A stretch of DNA of 5,512 nucleotides from Mariprofundaceae bacterium (GTDB taxonomy: Bacteria; Pseudomonadota; Zetaproteobacteria; Mariprofundales; Mariprofundaceae), in contig WFOJ01000135.1 in assembly GCA_015488125.1 (NCBI GenBank), positions 1 to 5,512 of the forward strand. The letters are read 5' to 3'. This document shows positions 1 through 5,512 of this stretch, piece by piece (positions within the stretch are counted from its first letter, which is position 1; the number at the start of each line of letters is the position of its first letter). The position numbers and the translations under genes are program-made. Below the pieces are notes generated by a model that saw only the letters and a program-made list of their open reading frames with translations, did not search any database and was not told the origin of the DNA.

Positions 1-57
1 CCTGACCAGGCACCCGGCTGCGAGGAGCGCGAATTATAGCGTTGAATTTTGCCTTGT
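1..57. other. Non-coding edge downstream of cobA
   Basis: No coding frame can be supported here. Besides the -10 element and most of the -35 of the candidate promoter, it contains the short palindrome CCTGACCAGG (1-10). No hairpin with a U-tract follows cobA, so no intrinsic terminator is visible for the operon inside the window. Confidence 0.4.
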
Positions 58-60
58 CTA
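33..60 (-). promoter_or_regulatory. Candidate sigma70 promoter reading out of the window
   Basis: On the minus strand TAGACA (55-60, one mismatch to TTGACA) is followed after 16 nt by a perfect TATAAT (33-38). The -35 overlaps the cobA stop codon. The next bases, TCGCGCTCC, are a GC-rich discriminator of the type seen at stable-RNA and other stringently controlled promoters. Transcription would start near position 26 and run leftward into sequence that is not shown. The target gene is unknown. Confidence 0.5.
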
Positions 61-819
61 TACCTGCTCCTGTTTTCGCCATGTACGTCGTGCATTCACA
101 ACATCGCCAATGACCACAATTGCCGGCGAAACAGCGGATAAACGCCCTTCAACAATGTCGGCAAGCGTGCCATAATCCTGCTGTTCCGCTGCCGTGGTGA
201 CGGCATGAAGAACAGCCACTTGCGTATCGCCGGGCATCTCTGCTTCAAGGAGTTTGCGGGCAATCTGTGGCAGGTTGCGGGTTCCCATATAGAAGACCAG
301 CACGGGAAATGCCGCCACCAGCGCTCGCCAGTCGAGACGGGACTGACTGGTCGCTTCGTGCCCGGTGAGAAAGGCCAGGGAAGCATTGACCGTGCGATCA
401 GTCACAGGAATACCCGCCATCGCCGGCGCAGCAATGCCAGAGGTAATGCCCGGGATGACGCGAAACCGCACGTTTGAGGCAGCCAGCACCCGAATTTCCT
501 CGCCACCACGCCCAAAAACAAACGGGTCTCCGCCTTTGAGTCGCACCACGCGCTTACCCTGCCGGGCCAGCCGGACCAGTGTGTCACAAATATCCTGTTG
601 ACTGGCCGATGGCCTGCCACCGCGTTTGCCCGCGAAGACCAGTTCCGCATCAGCAGCCAGCGCCAGCACTTCATCGCCCACCAGCGCGTCATGCACGACC
701 ACATCACAATCCTCCAGCAGGCGTGCGCCAGCGAGTGTCAGCAGACCAATATCGCCGGGACCAGCGCCCACCAGCGCAACTTCCCCCGCCTGTAATGGCG
801 CATCCAGTCGGTATAACAT
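58..819 (-). CDS. cobA: Uroporphyrinogen-III C-methyltransferase (SUMT), stand-alone CobA type
   Basis: SUMT transfers two methyl groups from S-adenosylmethionine to uroporphyrinogen III, giving precorrin-2, the branch point to siroheme and to cobalamin or heme d1. The 253-residue protein is full length for the single-domain form. Visible motifs are VGAGPGD at 17-23 with LLTL following (D23 matches the CysG catalytic Asp), GKRGG at 64-68, RLKGGDPFVFGRGGEE at 93-108, VIPGITSG at 121-128, GIPVTDR at 136-142, LTGH at 151-154 and YMGT at 177-180 (M178 matches the CysG active-site Met). Near residues 205-218 the usual ENGT-type segment reads HAVTTAAEQQDYGTL, a deviation in a variable region. It lacks the N-terminal dehydrogenase/chelatase domain of CysG, so siroheme synthesis would need a separate partner not in this window. 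Its start follows AAGGA by 7 nt. It is probably the last gene of the operon. The label cysG is sometimes used for such proteins. Confidence 0.94.
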   Translation of the reverse strand: MLYRLDAPLQAGEVALVGAGPGDIGLLTLAGARLLEDCDVVVHDALVGDEVLALAADAELVFAGKRGGRPSASQQDICDTLVRLARQGKRVVRLKGGDPFVFGRGGEEIRVLAASNVRFRVIPGITSGIAAPAMAGIPVTDRTVNASLAFLTGHEATSQSRLDWRALVAAFPVLVFYMGTRNLPQIARKLLEAEMPGDTQVAVLHAVTTAAEQQDYGTLADIVEGRLSAVSPAIVVIGDVVNARRTWRKQEQV

Positions 820-882
820 GTTTACTTCCTTTGCAATCCTGCGATGTTCCGGCTCATATCCCCCACTGCATAAGGCGCTTGC
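820..882 (-). other. 63-nt hppA-cobA spacer with the cobA ribosome binding site
   Basis: This is the only real gap between genes in the cluster. Apart from one arm and most of the loop of the inverted repeat, it holds the cobA Shine-Dalgarno sequence AAGGA (827-831), 7 nt before the ATG at 817-819. I see no convincing -35/-10 pair for a separate cobA promoter and no U-tract terminator, so read-through from hppA is the simplest view. Confidence 0.55.
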
Positions 883-894
883 CTACAGCAGTGG
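863..894 (-). other. Nested inverted repeat (mRNA hairpin) across the hppA stop codon
   Basis: The 7-nt arms CCACTGC (863-869) and GCAGTGG (888-894) pair perfectly. Inside them AGGC (873-876) and GCCT (881-884) form a second 4-bp stem with a 4-nt loop, separated from the outer stem by a symmetric 3x3 internal loop. The structure contains the hppA stop codon (883-885). On the transcribed side it is followed by GGGGATATGAG, not a run of U, so it does not look like an intrinsic terminator. It could mark an mRNA processing or stability point between hppA and cobA. Confidence 0.45.
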
Positions 895-2871
895 TGCAAT
901 CACCAGCGAGACAATGGCCATGACGTTGATCAGAATATTCATGGCAGGACCGGAGGTATCCTTGAACGGATCGCCCACGGTATCGCCGACGACCACGGCC
1001 TTGTGAACATCCGAGCCCTTGCCACCATGATGGCCCTGTTCGACATACTTCTTGGCGTTATCCCAGGCACCACCGGCATTGGCCATGGTCAGAGCCATCA
1101 ACACGCAGCCGGTCAGCGCGCCACCGAGCAGGCCGCCCAGGGCTTCCGGGCCTAATGCAAAGCCGACCATCACTGGTGCCAGTACGGCGAGAATGCCAGG
1201 TGCCAGCATCCGTTTTAATGCCGCACGGGTGGCAATATCAATACAACGGTGATAATCCGCTTGTGCTTCTCCCTGCATCAGGCCGGGGATTTCGCGGAAC
1301 TGACGGCGAATTTCATGGATCATTTCAAAGGCCGCATCGCCCACAGCGGTCATGGTCAGCGCTGCCACAACGAAGGGAAACATGCCGCCGATAAACATGC
1401 CGGCAAGCACCAGCGGATCGTTCATGTGCAGCGAAAATCCCGATACATGCAGACTGACGGTTTCAACATAGGCGGAAATAATCGCCAGTGCTGCCAGCGC
1501 TGCCGCACCAATGGCAAAGCCTTTGCCAATCGCTGCCGTGGTATTGCCCAGTTCATCCAGTGTATCGGTGATACGCCGGGTTGCCTCGCCCATGCCTGCC
1601 ATTTCGGCAATACCGCCTGCGTTATCAGCCACCGGGCCATAGGCATCAATAGCCATGGTAATGCCCACCGTCGCCAGCATGCCGACAGCCGCAATGCCCA
1701 CGCCATAAAGACCGCACAGTGATGTTGATACCAGGATAATGGCAGCAATACACAGTACCGGCACAATCACCGAGAACATGCCGGTGGCCAAACCACTGAT
1801 CAGCACCGTAGCCGGGCCACTTTCACCGGCGCGGGCAATATGCCGCACCGGGCTACCAGCGGTGTAGTATTCCGTCACCACGCCGATCACCACGCCACCG
1901 GCCGCGCCGCTGATGACAGCCCACCAGACGCTGGCAGCCACCTGCATTTCGCGGATCAGCCACCACGAAGCCAGCATGAACAGCAGCGATGCGCCCATGG
2001 TGCCGATGCGCAGGGCAGTTTGCGGCTGCCGCTGACAAAACAGACGCACCAGGCCAATGCCCAGCACCGAACAGACCAGCCCCAGCGAAGCCAGCGCCAG
2101 TGGCAAAAACATCAGGGAAGATTGCTCGCCCAGGGTGAAGACCTGCATGGTTTCGGCAATGGCAATGGTGGCGATCATGGCGCCGCAATAGGATTCAAAA
2201 ATATCCGAGCCCATACCTGCAACATCGCCGACATTATCGCCAACATTATCGGCAATCACACCGGGATTGCGTGGATCATCCTCGGGAATACCGGCTTCCA
2301 CCTTGCCCACCAGATCGGCGCCAACATCAGCGCTTTTGGTGAAAATACCACCGCCGACACGGGAAAACAGCGCTACCGAAGAGGCCCCCATGCCAAAGCC
2401 ATGAATGGCCTGCACGCTATGCGGATCGCTGCCATATAGCAGGTAAAGCCCGCCCAGACCCAGCAAACCCAGCGCAGCCACTGTCATGCCCATGATCGAG
2501 CCGCCGAAAAAAGCGGTGTTCAGCGCCGCTGCCGCGCCATGATGATGCGCCGCCATGGCCGTTCGCACATTGGCCTGCGTTGCCGAATACATACCGATAA
2601 AACCTGCCAGCGCCGAGCAGCCGGCGCCCACCAAAAAGGCCAGCATGGTGGCGCTGCCTAAGGGGCTGATGCCAATCAGCAGCGCTACGATCAGCACAAA
2701 GCCAGCCAACACGGAATATTCGCGATGCAGAAAACTCAGCGCGCCGCCATGAATGGCTGCCGCAATCTCTGCTACCGCGCCTTTTCCTGCCGCCTGCCGC
2801 ATCACCTGAATATACAACACACCAGCAACGATCAGTCCCAGCGCTCCCATCTCTAACGGCCATATCGTCAT
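883..2871 (-). CDS. hppA: Membrane-integral, K+-dependent-type ion-translocating pyrophosphatase
   Basis: The enzyme hydrolyses cytosolic pyrophosphate and uses the energy to pump H+ and/or Na+ across the inner membrane. The 662-residue protein has about 16 hydrophobic segments, the usual number, and is within the bacterial size range. The PPi/Mg site is complete: GGGIFTKSADVGADLVGKVE at 173-192, EDDPRNP at 197-203, the DNVGDNVGD acidic repeat at 208-216, DAYGPVADNAGG at 409-420, NAGGAWDNAKKYVE at 598-611 and DTVGDPFKDTSGP at 630-642. The GNTTAAIGKG stretch at 442-451 has Ala446 and Gly449, the pair typical of K+-dependent enzymes; K+-independent ones have Lys and Thr there. The gate glutamate is in FESY (E226, with D223), the position used by Na+-PPases and some bacterial H+-PPases, not the shifted one of plant enzymes. 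The transported ion is therefore uncertain and the symbol is by family. The ATG forms an ATGA overlap with the recQ stop and has a strong ribosome binding site. Confidence 0.96.
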   Translation of the reverse strand: MTIWPLEMGALGLIVAGVLYIQVMRQAAGKGAVAEIAAAIHGGALSFLHREYSVLAGFVLIVALLIGISPLGSATMLAFLVGAGCSALAGFIGMYSATQANVRTAMAAHHHGAAAALNTAFFGGSIMGMTVAALGLLGLGGLYLLYGSDPHSVQAIHGFGMGASSVALFSRVGGGIFTKSADVGADLVGKVEAGIPEDDPRNPGVIADNVGDNVGDVAGMGSDIFESYCGAMIATIAIAETMQVFTLGEQSSLMFLPLALASLGLVCSVLGIGLVRLFCQRQPQTALRIGTMGASLLFMLASWWLIREMQVAASVWWAVISGAAGGVVIGVVTEYYTAGSPVRHIARAGESGPATVLISGLATGMFSVIVPVLCIAAIILVSTSLCGLYGVGIAAVGMLATVGITMAIDAYGPVADNAGGIAEMAGMGEATRRITDTLDELGNTTAAIGKGFAIGAAALAALAIISAYVETVSLHVSGFSLHMNDPLVLAGMFIGGMFPFVVAALTMTAVGDAAFEMIHEIRRQFREIPGLMQGEAQADYHRCIDIATRAALKRMLAPGILAVLAPVMVGFALGPEALGGLLGGALTGCVLMALTMANAGGAWDNAKKYVEQGHHGGKGSDVHKAVVVGDTVGDPFKDTSGPAMNILINVMAIVSLVIAPLL

Positions 2872-4694
2872 TGCTCACCTCCTGCTGTGATGACTTCCAG
2901 AAATGCTTTGCCATAACGTTGCAGTTTTTGTTCGCCTACTCCGGCAACAGCGCTCATCGCCTCCAGCGTTGCTGGCCGCTGTTCGGCCATCTGACGCAAG
3001 GTGCGATCGTGAAAAATAAAGAATGGCGGCACTTCCTGTTGCTGCGCCAGCGTCAGACGCAGGCTGCGCAAGCGCTCAAACAGGGCCTGATCAGCAGCCG
3101 ACAGCACAGTGTCGGTAACAGTTGTTTGGCTGCGACGATGGCTGGCAGCGTCTTTTTTCTTCACCGTTTTTTGCTGGCGCGTTAACTGCACCGTGCGTTC
3201 ACCCTGTAGCACAGCGCGGGAGTCCGCCGTCAGTTTCATGGCGCCACCGGCATTCATATCCACCATCAGCAGCCCCTGTGCCACCAATTGACGAAAGATG
3301 CTGCGCCATTCATTGAGCGTATATTCGCTGCCAACGCCAAAGGTGGAGAGCTGATCGTGGCGATTGCGATGAATGCGCGCATCAGCCTTGCCCAGCAGCA
3401 CCTGAGAGACGTATTGCACGCCAAAATTCTGACCGGTGCGCACCACGCAGGACAACGCTTTTTGCGCCGCCACCGTACCATCCCAGGTTTCAGGTGGATT
3501 CAGGCAGTTATCGCAGTTGCCGCAAGGCTCGGCAAGCTGCTCGCCAAAATAGGCCAGCAGTCCCTGACGACGACAGGCCGGTGTTTCGCACAAACCGATC
3601 ATGGCATTCAGTTTTTGCTGCATGATACGCTTGTGCATCTCCCCTGCCCCGGACTGCTCCAGCATATTGCGCTGCAAGATCACATCCTGCATGGTATAGG
3701 CCAGCCAGGCATCAGCGGCTTCACCATCACGTCCGGCACGGCCTGTTTCCTGATAATAGGCCTCGATATTTTTCGGCAGGCTTAGGTGCGCGACCAGCCG
3801 CACATCCGGCTTGTCGATACCCATGCCAAAAGCAATGGTGGCCACGACGATCACGCCTTCCTCACGCAAGAAACGCTGCTGATGCGCTTGCCGCACAGGC
3901 GCTGGCAAGCCGGCGTGATAAGGCAGCGCCGTGCGTCCCTTGGCGTTCAGCCAGGCTGCTGTTTCCTCCACCTGATGGCGAGACAGGCAATAAACAATCG
4001 CAGCATCTTCCGCATGCTCGGCCTGCATAAAGCGCCATAGCTGTTCCCTGTTGCTGCCAGCCTGATGCACCAGATAACGAATATTGGGACGATCGAAGCT
4101 GTTGATAAACACCTGCGCCTGTTGCAGGGCCAGTTGCTCAATAATTTCCTGCCGGGTACGCATATCCGCCGTGGCTGTCAGGGCAATGCGTGGCACCGAT
4201 GGATAACGCTGATGCAACACGCGCAACTGTTGATATTCCGGACGAAAGTCATGACCCCATTGCGATACGCAATGCGCTTCATCAATGGCAAACAGGGAAG
4301 GCGGGCATTCATCCAGCAAGGTCAGCGTGCTTTCCATCATCAGGCGTTCGGGCGCGACGTACAGCATGTCCAGCGTCCCCTGCCGAAAGGCCTTCGCCAC
4401 CTCTGCCCGCTGACTGCCACTTAGCGAGGAATTGAGAAAGGCCGCGCGAATGCCGTGTTGTCGCAAAGCATCCACCTGATCCTGCATCAGCGCGATCAGC
4501 GGCGAGATCACCACACCTGTCCCTTCGCGCAGCAGGGCCGGAATCTGATAGCACAGCGATTTGCCGCCACCTGTAGGCATAAGCACCAGCGCATCCTTAC
4601 CTTGCAACAAGGCGCTGATCACAGCATCCTGATGGTTGCGAAAATCCTTGTAGCCGAAGGTTCGCTGTAGCAGTTGCCGCGCTTGTTCTAGCAT
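2868..4694 (-). CDS. recQ: ATP-dependent DNA helicase RecQ
   Basis: RecQ is a 3'-5' superfamily 2 DNA helicase acting in recombination and replication-fork repair (RecF pathway, unwinding for RecJ). This 608-residue protein has the complete bacterial architecture. Motif 0 lies at about 13-26 (Q22), Walker A TGGGKS at 41-46 and the DEAH box at 138-141. The aromatic-rich loop follows at 141-154, motif III ALTATA at 171-176, motif V around 286-299 and motif VI QETGRAGRDG at 315-324. The zinc site has C374, C391, C394 and C397 (CGNCDNC at 391-397). A winged-helix RQC region spans about 405-505, then a short basic linker and a C-terminal HRDC domain at about 532-608. I chose ATG 4692-4694, since MLEQARQLL then leads directly into the helicase core. 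A GTG at 4730 would add 12 residues but has no better ribosome binding site. The ATG overlaps the tatD stop (ATGCTAG) and has no Shine-Dalgarno sequence, so translation probably depends on ribosomes finishing tatD. The TGA overlaps the hppA ATG. Confidence 0.97.
   Translation of the reverse strand: MLEQARQLLQRTFGYKDFRNHQDAVISALLQGKDALVLMPTGGGKSLCYQIPALLREGTGVVISPLIALMQDQVDALRQHGIRAAFLNSSLSGSQRAEVAKAFRQGTLDMLYVAPERLMMESTLTLLDECPPSLFAIDEAHCVSQWGHDFRPEYQQLRVLHQRYPSVPRIALTATADMRTRQEIIEQLALQQAQVFINSFDRPNIRYLVHQAGSNREQLWRFMQAEHAEDAAIVYCLSRHQVEETAAWLNAKGRTALPYHAGLPAPVRQAHQQRFLREEGVIVVATIAFGMGIDKPDVRLVAHLSLPKNIEAYYQETGRAGRDGEAADAWLAYTMQDVILQRNMLEQSGAGEMHKRIMQQKLNAMIGLCETPACRRQGLLAYFGEQLAEPCGNCDNCLNPPETWDGTVAAQKALSCVVRTGQNFGVQYVSQVLLGKADARIHRNRHDQLSTFGVGSEYTLNEWRSIFRQLVAQGLLMVDMNAGGAMKLTADSRAVLQGERTVQLTRQQKTVKKKDAASHRRSQTTVTDTVLSAADQALFERLRSLRLTLAQQQEVPPFFIFHDRTLRQMAEQRPATLEAMSAVAGVGEQKLQRYGKAFLEVITAGGEQ
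2875..2883 (-). promoter_or_regulatory. Strong Shine-Dalgarno site of hppA inside the recQ 3' end
   Basis: On the minus strand AGGAGGTGA, a near-perfect anti-16S match, lies within the last recQ codons. The AGGAGG core ends 6 nt before the hppA ATG at 2869-2871. It fixes the hppA start and would allow hppA to be translated far more efficiently than recQ from the same mRNA. Confidence 0.85.
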
Positions 4695-5473
4695 GGCAGG
4701 GCAAAACGGCGGCAGGTATTGGCCGTACACTGTGCTGCCAGTTCAGCCAGCGTTACGCCACGCAGTTCGGCCAGAAAGCTGGCCACATAACGTACATGAC
4801 CCGGCTCATTGCGTTTACCGCGATATGGCACAGGTGCCAGAAAGGGCGCGTCCGTCTCCACCAGCAGGCGATCTGCCGGAACACCAGTGGCAACGCGCTG
4901 CAAGGCCGTATTACGTTTGAAGGTCACGTTGCCGGAGAAGGAAATATCCATACCCAGCGCCAGCGCCCGTTCGGCATAGGACTGCGTGGATGAGAAGCAG
5001 TGCATAATGCCATTGATCCTGCCATTCTCTGCCATATCCTCCAGTACCTGCATACAAGCCTCATCAGCATCGCGCATGTGGACAATGACGGGTAACCCCA
5101 GTTCCTGCGCTACCGCAATATGCAGGCGAAAACGTGCTTCCTGCACCCTGGCATCCACCTGATGCCGAAAAAAGTCCATACCGGTTTCACCAATGGCCCG
5201 GCACAGCGGATGATCCGCAAGCTGTCGCAGGGTAGCGGTATCCGGCTCTTCTTCTACGGCATGATTCGGGTGAACGCCTACCGAAAAATAAAACCCCGGT
5301 TGTGACGCCGCCAGCGCCTGCAAACGCGGCACATGCGGCAGTTCCGTGGCTACCAGCATGGCCTGCACAACCCCCTGCTGGCGCATGCGCTGAATCACCG
5401 CGTCACGATCATCGCTGTAATGCGGAAAATCCAGGTGACAATGGGAATCAAACAACTGTATGTCGCGGTTCAT
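4688..5473 (-). CDS. tatD: TatD-family metal-dependent hydrolase (YcfH-like)
   Basis: This 261-residue protein is a full-length TatD-type hydrolase of the amidohydrolase fold (TIM barrel), close in pattern to E. coli YcfH. The expected two-metal site is intact: HCHLD at residues 11-15 (ligands H11 and H13), GETGMD at 95-100 (E96), VIVHMRDAD at 129-137 (H132), GIMHCFS at 155-161 (H158) and ETDAPFLAPVPYRGK at 206-220 (D208). Family members are Mg-dependent cytoplasmic enzymes; several have DNase or 3'-5' exonuclease activity, and some may act on modified or damaged nucleotides. The substrate of this one cannot be read from sequence. The chosen ATG puts HCH ten residues in, as is normal for the family, and has a good ribosome binding site. 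The last codons overlap the recQ start by 7 nt, so the two are probably translated together. The symbol follows common annotation usage; ycfH would be equally apt. Confidence 0.93.
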   Translation of the reverse strand: MNRDIQLFDSHCHLDFPHYSDDRDAVIQRMRQQGVVQAMLVATELPHVPRLQALAASQPGFYFSVGVHPNHAVEEEPDTATLRQLADHPLCRAIGETGMDFFRHQVDARVQEARFRLHIAVAQELGLPVIVHMRDADEACMQVLEDMAENGRINGIMHCFSSTQSYAERALALGMDISFSGNVTFKRNTALQRVATGVPADRLLVETDAPFLAPVPYRGKRNEPGHVRYVASFLAELRGVTLAELAAQCTANTCRRFALPC

Positions 5474-5512
5474 GCTATCCTCCAGATGCAGAAGCTCTAT
5501 GCCTTCCCATGC
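5474..5512 (-). other. Upstream edge: tatD leader, possible 3' end of a preceding gene
   Basis: Only 39 nt lie upstream of tatD in the window. One minus-strand frame is open for 11 codons from the window edge and stops with TAG at 5475-5477, between the tatD ribosome binding site and its ATG. This is how the end of a preceding operon gene would look. A second frame stops at 5497-5499. The third frame is open and is the tatD frame itself. The fragment is too short to identify. In many Proteobacteria tatD follows holB and a pilZ gene, but none of these few codons lets me recognise such a protein. Confidence 0.3.
5478..5483 (-). promoter_or_regulatory. Shine-Dalgarno site of tatD
   Basis: Read on the minus strand, GGAGGA lies 4 nt before the ATG at 5471-5473. 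It supports this ATG as the tatD start, even though the same frame stays open to the window edge. Confidence 0.75.

Noticed and set aside
1..26. tRNA gene start downstream of the candidate promoter
   Set aside because: The few bases present do not show a recognisable acceptor stem plus D-arm, and the window ends before any cloverleaf could be judged.
863..894. Intrinsic transcription terminator after hppA
   Set aside because: The stem is followed by GGGGATATGAG on the transcribed strand with no U-tract, so only a non-terminating hairpin is claimed.
2221..2262. Short direct repeat around acattatcgcc / acattatcggc
   Set aside because: It encodes the repeated acidic DNVGDNVGD motif of the pyrophosphatase active site, so it is explained by protein conservation and is not a DNA element.
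1840..2439. Plus-strand open frame of 199 codons opposite hppA
   Set aside because: It lies wholly antisense to well-supported hppA coding sequence. Its translation is rich in His, Gln and Ala with no recognisable domain, as expected of a GC-rich shadow frame, and I see no ribosome binding site of note.
2417..2914. Minus-strand 165-codon frame overlapping the recQ/hppA junction
   Set aside because: It is a frame-shifted shadow of the hppA N-terminal half. Its Gly/Arg/Ser-rich translation resembles no protein I know, while the hppA frame is clearly conserved.
3288..3785. Plus-strand open frame of 165 codons opposite recQ
   Set aside because: It is antisense to conserved RecQ regions (zinc site and helicase C-terminal half) and shows no family features of its own.
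4694..4730. Longer RecQ start at GTG 4728-4730
   Set aside because: The extra 12 residues (MYGQYLPPFCPA) are not RecQ-like, no ribosome binding site precedes the GTG, and the ATG at 4692-4694 gives the normal N-terminus.

Overview
This 5.5 kb window is a compact, single-direction bacterial gene block. All four complete genes lie on the minus strand, so transcription order runs right to left: tatD-family hydrolase, recQ helicase, a membrane-integral pyrophosphatase (hppA), and a stand-alone uroporphyrinogen-III C-methyltransferase (cobA). GC content is moderate to high. The AGGAGG-type ribosome binding sites and the protein flavour (a RecQ and a TatD that look like the enterobacterial enzymes) suggest a Proteobacterium, probably beta or gamma. 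I cannot name a genus. There is no sign of a mobile element, CRISPR array, RNA gene, broken gene or foreign DNA.

Layout. Positions 5474-5512 hold the tatD ribosome binding site and possibly the last codons of an upstream gene. tatD (4688-5473) overlaps recQ (2868-4694) by 7 nt. recQ overlaps hppA (883-2871) by 4 nt through an ATGA junction. A 63-nt spacer separates hppA from cobA (58-819); a nested inverted repeat spans the hppA stop codon and the start of this spacer. Beyond the cobA stop there is a good sigma70-type promoter candidate that would fire leftward out of the window.

How the genes relate. tatD, recQ and hppA are almost certainly co-transcribed and probably translationally coupled. 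recQ has no visible Shine-Dalgarno sequence of its own, whereas hppA has an excellent one inside the end of recQ. The functions are not an obvious single pathway: DNA-linked hydrolase, DNA repair helicase, PPi-driven ion pump, tetrapyrrole methylation. PPi is a by-product of DNA and RNA synthesis, but linking the pump to RecQ on that basis would be speculation. I see no new biological system here. The most worthwhile points are the ion-specificity signature of the pyrophosphatase, the hairpin at the hppA/cobA junction and the outward promoter.
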